Assembly (NCBI RefSeq): GCF_030398335.1
Contig: NZ_JAOAOP010000022.1
Coordinates: 1 to 56,844 of the forward strand
Length of the DNA: 56,844 nt
Direction: 5' to 3'
From: Aquibium sp. A9E412
GTDB taxonomy: Bacteria > Pseudomonadota > Alphaproteobacteria > Rhizobiales > Rhizobiaceae
Part shown: one piece after another, positions 1 to 7,832 of the stretch
How the letters are laid out: every line of letters begins with the position of its first letter
Position numbering within the stretch: position 1 is the stretch's first letter
Position numbers and translations under genes: made by a program
Notes under the pieces: generated by a model
Told to the model about the DNA's origin: nothing
The model's input: only the letters and a program-made list of their open reading frames with translations
Databases searched by the model: none

Positions 1-104
1 GGCGGCTGCGCGGCCGGCTCGGCGGCGGGCGGCGGCGCGGCGACGGAGCCGAGCGCGGCGCTGCCGAAATCGGGCAGCAGGTCGATCAGCCGCGCCGCGC
101 CCAT
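1..104 (-). CDS. Partial CDS downstream of fliF, possibly FliH-like (cut by window edge)
   Basis: Only the first 34 codons are inside the window. The ATG at 104 overlaps the fliF stop codon (TGATG), so it is the next gene of the same transcript and probably translationally coupled. The visible product begins MGAARLIDLLPDFGSAAL and then becomes rich in Ala and Pro. In several alphaproteobacteria a FliH-like export-ATPase regulator lies next to fliF, and those proteins often have a short conserved N-terminus followed by a low-complexity stretch. That assignment is inference from position only; the existence of the reading frame is well supported by the overlap. Confidence 0.5.
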   Translation of the reverse strand, partial: MGAARLIDLLPDFGSAALGSVAAPPPAAEPAAQP

Positions 105-1750
105 CAGACCGCCTCCGCCTCGGCATGCGCCCATTTGCGCAGGATGCTCGCGGTGCGCTCCTCATTGAGGTCGACCATGCGGGCGAGCCGCTCCTGCGGG
201 CCGGGCCGCACCTTGAGGCGCAGGTCGCCGGCCTCGTCCGCCTCGTCCAGCCCGGGGCCGCCGGCCGCGCCCTCCTCGGCGGGCGGAAGCTGGCCCTGCG
301 CGGCGCCCGGATTGGGGTTGGGCAGCGAGCGCGGCGCGGCCGCCTCCTCGTCCTCCGGCCGGCCGGCGAGCGCCTGGGTGAGCGGCCTGAGGCCGAACCA
401 GGTGACGAGGAAGACGACGAGGACGAAGGCGCCGGCATTGATCATCGTGCCGGCGTGGCGCTGCAGCGCGTCGAGCGGGCCGGACCCGGCCGCCTCGGTG
501 CCGTCGAGCCCGGCGACGAACTCGACCGCCGAGACGTTGATGACGTCGCCGCGGTCCGCGGTGAAGCCGGCGGCCGAGGCGACCAGGCGCTCGATCTCGG
601 CAAGCCGCGCGTCGAACTGGTCGGGCGCGGCGCTGGCGCCGAGGATCTCGGCCAGCCGCTGGCGGTTGAGCACGACGGCGATCGACAGCTTGGAAACGCT
701 GTAGCCGTTGCTCACGGTAGCGATGCGCTTGGAGCTGAGCTCGTAGTTGGTGGTCTCCTCGCGGCGCTCGCTCTCCTCCGACGAGCTCGGTCCCTCGCCG
801 GCGGCGAGCGCCTCCTCGGGCAGGTTCTGCGTCACCGTGGCGGGGGCGGCGGCCGACTGCTCGCTGGCGTTGTCGGAGGAGCGCACGATCTGCACCGAGC
901 GCTCGACGCGGCTGTCGGGGTCGTAGACCACCTCCTCGATCTGGCGCTGGTCGGTGTTGACCTCCGCGCGCACGCTGGCGCGGAAGTTCTCCGGCCCGAG
1001 ATAGGGGGCGAGCGCGCGGCGGATGTTCTCCTCGATCTGGCCCTCGACCGTGCGTTCGACGCTGATCGAGCGGTTGGCGCTGTTGTTGGCCGGATCGTCG
1101 CCGGCGGCCAGCAGCGTGCCGCTGGAATCGAGCACCGTCACCTTGTCCGGGTTGAGGCCGGGCACCGCGGCGGCGACCAGGTAGCGGATCGACACGGCCT
1201 GGCGCTGGCCGTCGATGCCCGAGGCGCGGATGACGACGGAGGCCGACGGCTCCTGCTCCTCGCGGCGGAAGGTGGCGCGTTCCGACAGAACGATGTGCAC
1301 GCGCGCCGCCTTGATGCCGCTGATCGACTGGATGGTGCGGGCGATCTCGCCCTCCAGCGCGCGCACCCGGGTGACCTCCTGCATGAAGGTGGTCAGGCCG
1401 AGCGAGCCGACATTGTCGAACAGCTCGTAGCCGGCGTTGGTGCTGGTCGGCAGGCCCTTCTCGGCAAGCAGCATGCGCGCCTGCGCCGTCCGGCCGGCCG
1501 GCACCAGCACGGCCGTGCCGTCGGAGACGACGTCGAAGCTGATGCCCGCCTCGCCGAGCACCAGGCCGATCTGGTTCACGTCGGAGCGCTCGAGCCCGAC
1601 ATAGAGCGTCTCGTAGGCCGGCCGGTTGAGATAGACCGCCGCCGTGGCGATCAGCGCCAGCACGAGCGCGGCCGCACCGGCCAGCATGGCGAGCCGGCGC
1701 GGACCGAGGCCGCGCAGATTCTCGGCGATGGTCTGTAGCTGGTCGGGCAA
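104..1750 (-). CDS. fliF: Flagellar MS-ring protein FliF
   Basis: FliF (548 aa) forms the MS-ring in the inner membrane, the base on which the rotor, export gate and rod assemble. A first membrane segment is at about residues 20-41 and a second near 445-465, bracketing the periplasmic ring-building domains (YscJ/FliF type, with a segment reading GIKAARVHIVLSE). The C-terminal tail, LARMVDLNEERTASILRKW, is the expected FliG-binding region. The start is TTG at 1750, with a GGGAG ribosome site about 8 bases upstream; no ATG fits as well. It lies after the flagellin genes rather than before visN, where I recall it in Sinorhizobium. Confidence 0.95.
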   Translation of the reverse strand: MPDQLQTIAENLRGLGPRRLAMLAGAAALVLALIATAAVYLNRPAYETLYVGLERSDVNQIGLVLGEAGISFDVVSDGTAVLVPAGRTAQARMLLAEKGLPTSTNAGYELFDNVGSLGLTTFMQEVTRVRALEGEIARTIQSISGIKAARVHIVLSERATFRREEQEPSASVVIRASGIDGQRQAVSIRYLVAAAVPGLNPDKVTVLDSSGTLLAAGDDPANNSANRSISVERTVEGQIEENIRRALAPYLGPENFRASVRAEVNTDQRQIEEVVYDPDSRVERSVQIVRSSDNASEQSAAAPATVTQNLPEEALAAGEGPSSSEESERREETTNYELSSKRIATVSNGYSVSKLSIAVVLNRQRLAEILGASAAPDQFDARLAEIERLVASAAGFTADRGDVINVSAVEFVAGLDGTEAAGSGPLDALQRHAGTMINAGAFVLVVFLVTWFGLRPLTQALAGRPEDEEAAAPRSLPNPNPGAAQGQLPPAEEGAAGGPGLDEADEAGDLRLKVRPGPQERLARMVDLNEERTASILRKWAHAEAEAV

Positions 1751-1805
1751 GGCCTGGTCGCTCCCACGCGTGAGGGTGGGACGAGCCTATGCCGCGAAGC
1801 TTGTG

Positions 1806-1844
1806 CGAAAATGAAACGGGGCCGCACCGGTCAGGGCGCGGCCC
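1806..1844 (-). terminator. Probable Rho-independent terminator after first flagellin gene
   Basis: On the minus strand a 7-bp stem, GGGCCGC/GCGGCCC (1819-1825 with 1838-1844), is followed by a T-rich run (complement of 1806-1817). It lies 28 bases after the flagellin stop codon and before fliF, so it should end the flagellin transcript. The 12-base loop is longer than usual. Confidence 0.55.
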
Positions 1845-1872
1845 GCGTGGCCTTTGCGTCGAGGGGCTGGCG

Positions 1873-2793
1873 CTACTGGAAGAGCGACAGGATCGACTGG
1901 GCGTTCTGGTTGGCGATCGACAGCGACTGGATGCCGAGCTGCTGCTGCACCTGCAGCGCCTGGAGGCGGGTCGATTCCTCGTTCATGTCGGCGTCGACAA
2001 GCTGGCCGACGCCGCGGTCGATGGCGTCCATCAGGTTGGACACGAAATCGGCCTGCAGGTCGACGCGCTTCTTGTAGGCGCCGAGGTTGCTGGCCGAGGT
2101 GGTCAGGTCGCGCAGGGCGACGTCGACGTTGGCGATCATGTCGGAGATGTCGGTGTCGTCGACATTGGCCGCGGTGATGTCGAGCGTCGACACCGACTCG
2201 GTCACGGCGCCGGCGCCGGTCGTCGTGAAGGTCGAATCGAGGATGCCCGACTGGTCGGCGGCGTCGAACAGCTCCATCGTGGTGATGTCGATGTCGATGG
2301 TCGTCACCGAGACCGTGCCGTCGGACGCGCGGGTGAAGGAGGCGACGATCGACTTGGTGGCGGAGTAGCCGGCCGCGCCCGAATCCACCGACAGCCAGTT
2401 CTCGCCGGAGAAGGAGGCGGCGCCGGCGTTGCTGACGAGCTGCTCCTGCAGGGCGTCGATCTCGGACTGGATCTTGGTGCGGTCGACGCCCGGCTCGGAG
2501 GCGGCGACCAGCTTGGCCTTGATCTCGTCGACGACCTCGATCGCCTTGTTCATGGCGGTGTAGGCGACGTCGAGCTTGGCGGCGCCGAGGCCGAGCGCGT
2601 CCTGCACCGTCGACAGCGCCTTGTTGTCGGAGCGCATGGTGGTGGCGATCGACCAGTAGGCGGCGTTGTCGCTCGCCTCGGCGACGCGCAGACCGGTCGA
2701 GATGCGCGCCTGGGTGGTTTCGAGAGCCTTGTTCGTGGCGGCGAGCGACTTCAGCGCCGTCATCGCCGACGGATTTGTCATGATGCTTGCCAC
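1873..2793 (-). CDS. Flagellin (first of two tandem copies)
   Basis: Filament subunit of 306 aa, exported through the flagellar secretion system and polymerised outside the cell. It has the conserved flagellin N-terminus (MTNPSAMTALKSL, then ARISTGLRV and AYWSIATTMRSD) and C-terminus (ESTRLQALQVQQQLGIQSL, ending SILSLFQ). The middle is short, so surface domains are minimal, as in other rhizobial flagellins. I place the start at GTG 2793, with AGAGGGG upstream, because it then aligns with the second copy, which begins MASIMTN. The frame stays open further upstream, but nothing there resembles flagellin. It has its own terminator, and CtrA-like boxes lie about 75-120 bases upstream. Confidence 0.95.
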   Translation of the reverse strand: MASIMTNPSAMTALKSLAATNKALETTQARISTGLRVAEASDNAAYWSIATTMRSDNKALSTVQDALGLGAAKLDVAYTAMNKAIEVVDEIKAKLVAASEPGVDRTKIQSEIDALQEQLVSNAGAASFSGENWLSVDSGAAGYSATKSIVASFTRASDGTVSVTTIDIDITTMELFDAADQSGILDSTFTTTGAGAVTESVSTLDITAANVDDTDISDMIANVDVALRDLTTSASNLGAYKKRVDLQADFVSNLMDAIDRGVGQLVDADMNEESTRLQALQVQQQLGIQSLSIANQNAQSILSLFQ

Positions 2794-2864
2794 GGAACCG
2801 ACCCCTCTTCCAAGCTGCCCACGGTACCCGGGTCCGCGCCGCGAACCCCTTGTTCTGCCGGCCG

Positions 2865-2879
2865 TTAGCCGACGGTTAA
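2865..2879. promoter_or_regulatory. CtrA-like half-site pair (proximal)
   Basis: TTAG-N7-TTAA, one mismatch from the CtrA box TTAA-N7-TTAA, 72 bases upstream of the first flagellin start. It includes GGTTAACC. TTAA is rare in this GC-rich window. CtrA binding is inference from the motif. Confidence 0.4.
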
Positions 2880-2899
2880 CCATGAATAGCCCGACGTGG

Positions 2900-2914
2900 T
2901 TAATGCGAGGTTAA
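2900..2914. promoter_or_regulatory. CtrA-like box, perfect TTAA-N7-TTAA (distal)
   Basis: TTAATGCGAGGTTAA matches the CtrA consensus TTAA-N7-TTAA exactly and lies about 107 bases upstream of the first flagellin start, in the only AT-rich patch of that intergenic region. With the neighbouring imperfect box it makes a double site, a common layout at CtrA-controlled flagellar promoters. Confidence 0.5.
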
Positions 2915-2961
2915 GGGCGCTGGGGCGGGACGGGGATGGGGCGGGACGGGGAGCGGGCGGC

Positions 2962-2992
2962 AAAGAAAACGGGCCGTCCCGAGGGACGGCCC
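2962..2992 (-). terminator. Rho-independent terminator after second flagellin gene
   Basis: On the minus strand a perfect 10-bp stem, GGGCCGTCCC/GGGACGGCCC, with a 2-base loop (2971-2992) is followed by GTTTTCTTT. It lies about 40 bases after the stop codon of the flagellin at 3034-3948 and separates the two flagellin genes into independent transcripts. Confidence 0.85.
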
Positions 2993-3033
2993 GTGCGAAG
3001 GTCGGGTCCGGGGCGCGGCCCCGGGCGGTCCGC

Positions 3034-3948
3034 TTAGCGGAACAGCGACAGGATCGACTGCGCGTTCGAGTTGGCGATCGACATCGCCTGGATGCCGAGC
3101 TGCTGCTGCACCTGCAGCGCCTGCAGGCGGGTCGATTCCTTGTTCATGTCGGCATCGACGAGCTGGCCGACGCCGCGGTCGATGGCGTCCATCAGGCTCG
3201 ACACGAAGTCCTTCTGCAGGTCGACGCGCTTCTTGGCCGAGCCGAGGTCGGCGGCCGCGGTGGCCATCGACTGCAGCGCCGCGTCGACGCCGTCGATCAT
3301 CTCGCCTATGTCGGCGTCGACGACGCCGGCGCCGGTGATGTCGAGCGCATAGACCGAGGCGGTGGCCTGGTTGGTCGTGCCGAAGGCGGTGTCGAGCAGG
3401 CCGGCCGCGCCGTTCGCGTCGAACAGGTGGATGCCGGAGGTGTCGATGTCGACCGTGCCGACCGAGACCGAGTTGTCGGCGGCGCGGGTGAAGGAGGAGA
3501 CGATCGACTTGGTGGCGGCGTAGTCCGTCGCCGAGGAGTCGACCGACAGCCAGTTCTCGCCGGAGAAGGCGGCCGCGGCGGCGTTGCTCGACAGCTGCTC
3601 CTGCAGGGCGTCGATCTCGGACTGGATCTTGGCGCGGTCGACGCCCGGCTCGGTCGCGGCGACCAGCTTGGACTTGATCTCGTCGACGACCTCGATCGCC
3701 TTGTTGATGCCGGTGTAGGCGACATCGATCTTGGCCGCACCGAGGCCGAGCGCGTCCTGCACGGTCGACAGCGCCTTGTTGTCGGAGCGCATGGTGGTGG
3801 CGATCGACCAGTAGGCGGCGTTGTCGCTCGCCTCGGCGACGCGAAGGCCGGTGGAGATGCGGGCCTGGGTGGTTTCGAGGGCACTGTTCGTCGAAGCCAG
3901 CGACTTGAGCGCCGTCATCGCCGAAACGTTCGTCATGATACTCGCCAT
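3034..3948 (-). CDS. Flagellin (second of two tandem copies)
   Basis: Filament subunit of 304 aa, closely similar to the neighbouring flagellin over both ends: MTNVSAMTALKSL at the start, and STRLQALQVQQQLGIQAM then SILSLFR at the end. The two differ mainly in the middle third, about residues 155-225, which forms the exposed part of the filament. The ATG at 3948 is preceded by AGGTAGG. A strong terminator follows. Rhizobial filaments are often built from several flagellins, one essential and others accessory; which is the major one cannot be told from sequence. Confidence 0.96.
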   Translation of the reverse strand: MASIMTNVSAMTALKSLASTNSALETTQARISTGLRVAEASDNAAYWSIATTMRSDNKALSTVQDALGLGAAKIDVAYTGINKAIEVVDEIKSKLVAATEPGVDRAKIQSEIDALQEQLSSNAAAAAFSGENWLSVDSSATDYAATKSIVSSFTRAADNSVSVGTVDIDTSGIHLFDANGAAGLLDTAFGTTNQATASVYALDITGAGVVDADIGEMIDGVDAALQSMATAAADLGSAKKRVDLQKDFVSSLMDAIDRGVGQLVDADMNKESTRLQALQVQQQLGIQAMSIANSNAQSILSLFR

Positions 3949-4110
3949 AGGGACCTACCTTCGTAGATACGCGAACTCAACAGGCATACCGGGCTGTCCG
4001 GTATGGCGGAGCGGCATCATGCCCGTGACATCGCTTGCGAGGTCAGTCCGCCATGCATTCGATGCCGTTATGGCGGCAAAACACTACCAAATGGATAATC
4101 GCGGCGATGT
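3949..4110 (-). promoter_or_regulatory. Upstream region of second flagellin, with a 5'-UTR hairpin
   Basis: This region is less GC-rich than its surroundings (notably 4065-4110) and is the likely promoter; I could not fit a confident sigma-factor consensus. At 3985-4005 an 8-bp perfect stem, CATACCGG/CCGGTATG, with loop GCTGT would fall in the 5' leader of the mRNA, where flagellin messages are often controlled post-transcriptionally. That role is inference. Confidence 0.35.
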
Positions 4111-4114
4111 CATT

Positions 4115-4148
4115 GAAGCGATTGCCGGGAAGCGATTGCCGGGAAGCG
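4115..4148. repeat. Tandem 14-bp repeat between fliP and flagellin
   Basis: GAAGCGATTGCCGG occurs twice back to back (4115-4128, 4129-4142), followed by a partial third copy, GAAGCG. It is non-coding and directly upstream of the flagellin leader. Confidence 0.7.
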
Positions 4149-4149
4149 C

Positions 4150-4201
4150 GTGCCGCGCCCGGCGCGGCCGCCGGTAGCAAGTGCCGCGCCAGGCGCGGCC
4201 G
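4150..4201. repeat. Two direct copies of a short hairpin after fliP
   Basis: Copies at 4150-4170 and 4181-4201 differ at one base. Each is itself an inverted repeat, GCCGCGCC-x-GGCGCGGC. They start 9 bases beyond the fliP stop codon on the minus strand. There is no T-run, so intrinsic termination is doubtful; 3'-end protection or attenuation between fliP and the flagellin is possible. Confidence 0.6.
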
Positions 4202-4209
4202 GGCGGGGC

Positions 4210-4956
4210 TCAGGCGAAGGAGCGCACCAGGCTGCCCACCAGAAGGTTCCAGCCGTCGATCAGCACGAAGAACAGGATCTTGAAGGGCAGCGAGACCACG
4301 GTCGGCGGCAGCATCATCATGCCCATCGACATGGTGATGGTGGCGACGATCAGGTCGATCACCAGGAAGGGCAGCACGATCAGGAAGCCGATCTCGAAGC
4401 CGCGGCGGATCTCCGAGATCATGAAGGCGGGCACCAGCACCCTGAGGTCGGCGCTCTCGGCGCCGACGTCGACCGCGCCGCGCTCGCCGGCCAGGTCGGC
4501 GAACAGCGCGTAGTCCTTCTCGCGCACATTGTTGGCCATGAAGGCGCGGAACGGCTCGGCGATGCGCTCGAGCGCCACCGCCTCGCTGATCTCCTCGTTC
4601 ATCAGCGGCTGCACGCCCTCGTTCCAGGCGCGGTCGAAGGCCGGCGCCATGACGTAGAAGGTCATGAACAGCGCCAGGCTGACGAGGATCAGGTTGGCCG
4701 GCGTCGTCGGCAGGCCCATGCCGGCGCGCAGGATGGAAAACGCGATGACGAAGCGCGTGAAGCTCGTCACCATGATGAGGATGCCGGGCGCCAGCGACAG
4801 CACCGTCAGCAGGCCGAAGAGCTGGATGATGTAGCCGATGGTGGTGCCGTCGGCCTCGCCGGCCAGCGCGCCGAGATCGAGCTGCTGGGCGCCGGCCCCG
4901 GTCGTGCCGGCGAGCAGGACGCCAACGGCGGCAAGGGCGGCGGGCGCGAACCTCAT
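4210..4956 (-). CDS. fliP: Flagellar type III export gate protein FliP
   Basis: FliP (248 aa) is a core subunit of the export gate that passes rod, hook and filament proteins through the MS-ring. A signal peptide (residues 1-22, ending GAGA) is followed by membrane segments at about 40-65, 80-105, 185-210 and 215-240. Family hallmarks are LAPGILIMVTSFTRFVIAF and MSMGMMMLPP. The ATG at 4956 overlaps the fliL stop codon (ATGA); longer in-frame starts would run into fliL and are rejected. FliQ, FliR and FlhA, its partners, are not in the window. Confidence 0.96.
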   Translation of the reverse strand: MRFAPAALAAVGVLLAGTTGAGAQQLDLGALAGEADGTTIGYIIQLFGLLTVLSLAPGILIMVTSFTRFVIAFSILRAGMGLPTTPANLILVSLALFMTFYVMAPAFDRAWNEGVQPLMNEEISEAVALERIAEPFRAFMANNVREKDYALFADLAGERGAVDVGAESADLRVLVPAFMISEIRRGFEIGFLIVLPFLVIDLIVATITMSMGMMMLPPTVVSLPFKILFFVLIDGWNLLVGSLVRSFA

Positions 4957-5450
4957 TCGAACAGCAGGGTCTTGATCAGCACGTTGGTGACGCGGCCGTC
5001 GCTGCGCACGCGGGCGCGCTCCTCGAGGTCCCATTTGAGGTGCTGGAAGCCCGACGCGCTCTCGATCTGGTGCAGCTTGACGGTGCGCAGATAGGCGAGC
5101 AGGTCCTGGTGCACCGTGTCGGCCAGCGCCAGATCCGGGTCGCCCTGGAAGACCAGCGCCAGCTCGAGCCGCGCCCACATCTCGCGCGGCAGCGCCAGAT
5201 TGGTGGTGATCGGGGCGATCGACAGCACGTTGGGCCGCGCCGGCGGCGCCGTCTCCTCGATCTCCTCGGCGCTCAGCTTGAGCGCCTCCGGCACCTCGCC
5301 GGGCGCCTCCTCGACGTTGTGGCCGCCGAGCCGGCCGCCGGCGAGCCAGCCCATGCCGACGGCCAGCACGGTGAGACCGGCAAACAGGCCGAGCTGGACG
5401 ACCAGCGACGGGCCCTTGCCCTCCTTGTCCGCCTCCTGGGTCTTTGCCAC
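4953..5450 (-). CDS. fliL: Flagellar basal-body protein FliL
   Basis: FliL (165 aa) is a single-pass inner-membrane protein that surrounds and stabilises the stator around the motor. The membrane helix is at about residues 16-38 (VVQLGLFAGLTVLAVGMGWL); the rest is the periplasmic stomatin-like domain, ending VTNVLIKTLLFE. The start is GTG 5450, with GGGGAG about 7 bases upstream. It overlaps fliP by four bases and lies 17 bases after the flgH stop codon, in one leftward operon. Confidence 0.92.
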   Translation of the reverse strand: MAKTQEADKEGKGPSLVVQLGLFAGLTVLAVGMGWLAGGRLGGHNVEEAPGEVPEALKLSAEEIEETAPPARPNVLSIAPITTNLALPREMWARLELALVFQGDPDLALADTVHQDLLAYLRTVKLHQIESASGFQHLKWDLEERARVRSDGRVTNVLIKTLLFE

Positions 5451-5467
5451 GGCGCGCTCCCCGCTCG

Positions 5468-6172
5468 TCAGAAGGGCAGGACGATGTCGAGGATCTGCTG
5501 GCCGTAGGGCGGCTGCTGCACCTCGGTCAGCCGGCCGCGGCCGCCATAGGACACGCGCGCCTCGGCGATGCGCTCGTAGGACACCGTGTTGTCGGGGCCG
5601 ATGTCGGTCGGCCGCACGATGCCGGCGATCATCAGCACGCGCAGCTCGGCGTTGACGCGCACCTCCTGCGAGCCGCTGATGCGCAGATTGCCGTTGGGCA
5701 GCACGTCGGTGACCACGGCGGCGACCTGCAGCATGATCGATTCGGAGCGCTCGGTCGCGCCGCTGCCGGTGGTCGAGGTGCCCGAACCGATGTCGCCGTT
5801 GGCGCTCGCCGACGAGCCGGTCGCATCGAGGGTGAAGTCGCCGGCCAGGTTGAGGCGGCGGTTGGCGATGCGCGAGCGCTCCGACTCGTTCTTGAAGCGG
5901 GCGCGGTCGTTGATCTCGATCTCGACGGTCAGGATGTCGCCGACGGCGAGCGCGCGCGCATCGGTGAACAGATGGCTCTGCCGGTCGTCCCACAGCGAGA
6001 AGCGGGTGACCGGCTGCGAGGGCCGGTTGGGGTAGTGGGCGGCCGACAGCGCCGGCTCCTCGACACCGCTGCCGACCGGCGACAGCTTCGGTGGCACGCC
6101 GATCTCGTCGACGCGCGTGGTGCAGCCGGCAAGCGTCAGCGCCGCGGCGGCGCAGATCAGGGCACGCATCAT
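5468..6172 (-). CDS. flgH: Flagellar L-ring lipoprotein FlgH
   Basis: FlgH (234 aa) builds the outer-membrane L-ring, the bushing for the rod. A lipoprotein signal peptide ends in the lipobox LAGC, with the lipidated Cys at residue 17. Family features include FTDARALAVGDILTVEI and the final DIVLPF. The start ATG at 6172 overlaps the motE stop codon; a second ATG follows immediately. The length is usual for the family. Its partner, the P-ring protein FlgI, is two genes upstream in the same operon. Confidence 0.96.
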   Translation of the reverse strand: MMRALICAAAALTLAGCTTRVDEIGVPPKLSPVGSGVEEPALSAAHYPNRPSQPVTRFSLWDDRQSHLFTDARALAVGDILTVEIEINDRARFKNESERSRIANRRLNLAGDFTLDATGSSASANGDIGSGTSTTGSGATERSESIMLQVAAVVTDVLPNGNLRISGSQEVRVNAELRVLMIAGIVRPTDIGPDNTVSYERIAEARVSYGGRGRLTEVQQPPYGQQILDIVLPF

Positions 6173-6711
6173 GTCGGGTCCTCGCGGCGCGCCGCACTCG
6201 CCATGATGCCGGTCAGCATGGCGGCGGCCTTGCGCTCCATCTCGTTCAGAATGACGCCGGCCTTGCGCGGCTCGAGCTTCATCAGGATCGCGGCGGCGAG
6301 CTCGACGCGCAGCTCGGCCAGCCGCTCGGCGGCGGCCTCGGGGCGCATCGTGCCGTAGATCTCGACGATGCCGCCCTCCGCCTTTTCCAGGAAGTCCTCG
6401 CGCAGCTTGAGCCAGGTCTCGTACTCGGCGCGCTTCTCCTCCAGCGCGGCGATGCGGGCGTCGACCTCGCGGCGCAGCTCGGCGAGCTCCGCGGCCTGCA
6501 GCGCGTAGCGCCGGTCGCGCGCGGCGTCGGCGATGTTGGCGCAGAAGCGCTCGATCTCGTCGGCGTTCATCGTCTCGGTCTCGGCGGCGGCGGCCGGACC
6601 GGCAGGACCGGCCGGCAGCGCCAGCCAGGCGAGCGCGGCGAGCCCGGCAAGGGCGCGGTGCCAGCTGCGGTTGCGGCGGGGCGGCGGAGCGGGAAGCGGG
6701 GAAACGGGCAT
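6169..6711 (-). CDS. motE: MotE family protein (motility chaperone, MgtE-N-like)
   Basis: Protein of 180 aa with an N-terminal signal or anchor (about residues 15-43), a long charged coiled coil (70-120) and a C-terminal MgtE-N-like region (AAAILMKLEPRKAGVILNEM). In Sinorhizobium, MotE is a periplasmic chaperone that folds MotC, a stator accessory protein. It sits between flgI (8-base gap) and flgH (overlap), as I recall for rhizobia. MotB, MotC and MotD are not seen in this window. Confidence 0.85.
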   Translation of the reverse strand: MPVSPLPAPPPRRNRSWHRALAGLAALAWLALPAGPAGPAAAAETETMNADEIERFCANIADAARDRRYALQAAELAELRREVDARIAALEEKRAEYETWLKLREDFLEKAEGGIVEIYGTMRPEAAAERLAELRVELAAAILMKLEPRKAGVILNEMERKAAAMLTGIMASAARREDPT

Positions 6712-6719
6712 GGCCTTGC

Positions 6720-7832
6720 CTATTGCAGCACGAGTTCGCCCTGCAGGGCGCCGGCCGACTTGATGCCCTGCAGGATGGCGATGATGCCGTCGGGCTTGAC
6801 GCCCAGGCGGTTGAGCCCGGAGACCAGCGTCTGCAGGTCGGGCCCGTCGAGCACGGCGACCCGGGCGTCGGGCTGCTCGGCCTCGATGGCGGTGTAGGGT
6901 TCGACCTCCGTCTCGCCGCGCGAGAAGGGCTCGGGCTGGACGACGCGCGGCATCTCGGTGATGCGCACCGTCAGCGCGCCGTGGCTGATCGCCACGCGCG
7001 AGATGCGCACGTCGTGGCCGATGACCACCGTGCCGGTGCGCTCGTCGACGACGACGCGGGCCGGCGCGTCGGGCTGCACCGGCAGGTTCTCGATCTCGGC
7101 GTAGAAGCGGGCGGTGGAGATGTCGTGCGGCCGGCGCACCGTCACGGTGCGCGAATCCTGCTCGGCGGCCAGCCGCTTGCCGAAGCGCCGGCCGGTGTAG
7201 TCGTTGATCGCGTCGGCGACGCGCACGGCGGTCGAGAAATCCGGGTTGCGCAGTTGCAGCGTCAGCGTGTCGATGGCGCCGAAGGAAACCTGGAGCTGGC
7301 GCTCGATGATGGCGCCGTTGGGCACCCGGCCGGCGGTCGGCACGCCGCGCGTCAGCGTCTCGGCCTCGCCCTCGGCGGAGAAGCCGGACACCACGACCGG
7401 GCCCTGCGCGACCGCGTAGATCTCGCCGTCGGCGGCGCGCAGCGGCGTCATCACCAGCGTTCCGCCCGACAGCGAGGTGGCGTCGCCGAGCGACGACACG
7501 CTGACGTCGATGCGCGCGCCCGACTGCACGAAGGGCGGCAGGTTGGCGGTGACGATGACGGCCGCCACGTTCTTGGCGCGCGCCCGGCCGCCCTCGCTGG
7601 CGATGCCGAGGTTCTGCAGCATGGCGCGGATCGACTGCTCGGTGAAGGGCGCGTTGCGCAGGCTGTCGCCGCTGCCCTGCAGGCCGATCACCAGGCCGTA
7701 GCCGACGAGCTGGTTGTCGCGCGCGGCCTGCAGCATGGCGACGTCCTTGATGCGCGATGCGCCCGCCGCCGGCAGCGCCGAGACGAGCGCCATCGCCAGG
7801 CCGAGCAGAAGGCCGGGCAGGGCGCGCATCAC
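6720..7832 (-). CDS. flgI: Flagellar P-ring protein FlgI
   Basis: FlgI (370 aa) forms the P-ring around the rod in the peptidoglycan layer. A cleavable signal peptide (about residues 1-25, ending PAAGA) precedes the conserved start SRIKDVAMLQAARDNQLVGY, then GLVIGLQGSGD. The C-terminus carries LNRLGVKPDGIIAILQGIK, typical of the family. Full length. The start overlaps the flgA stop codon by four bases; FlgA is the periplasmic chaperone for this protein. Confidence 0.97.
   Translation of the reverse strand: MMRALPGLLLGLAMALVSALPAAGASRIKDVAMLQAARDNQLVGYGLVIGLQGSGDSLRNAPFTEQSIRAMLQNLGIASEGGRARAKNVAAVIVTANLPPFVQSGARIDVSVSSLGDATSLSGGTLVMTPLRAADGEIYAVAQGPVVVSGFSAEGEAETLTRGVPTAGRVPNGAIIERQLQVSFGAIDTLTLQLRNPDFSTAVRVADAINDYTGRRFGKRLAAEQDSRTVTVRRPHDISTARFYAEIENLPVQPDAPARVVVDERTGTVVIGHDVRISRVAISHGALTVRITEMPRVVQPEPFSRGETEVEPYTAIEAEQPDARVAVLDGPDLQTLVSGLNRLGVKPDGIIAILQGIKSAGALQGELVLQ

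Noticed and set aside
2794-2883. N-terminal extension of the first flagellin
   Set aside because: The added residues are unlike any flagellin, would cover the CtrA-like box region, and GTG 2793 has a good ribosome site and aligns with the second copy.
4950-5178. Longer FliP with an upstream start
   Set aside because: It would cover a third of fliL; the short form begins with a signal peptide and an ATGA overlap.
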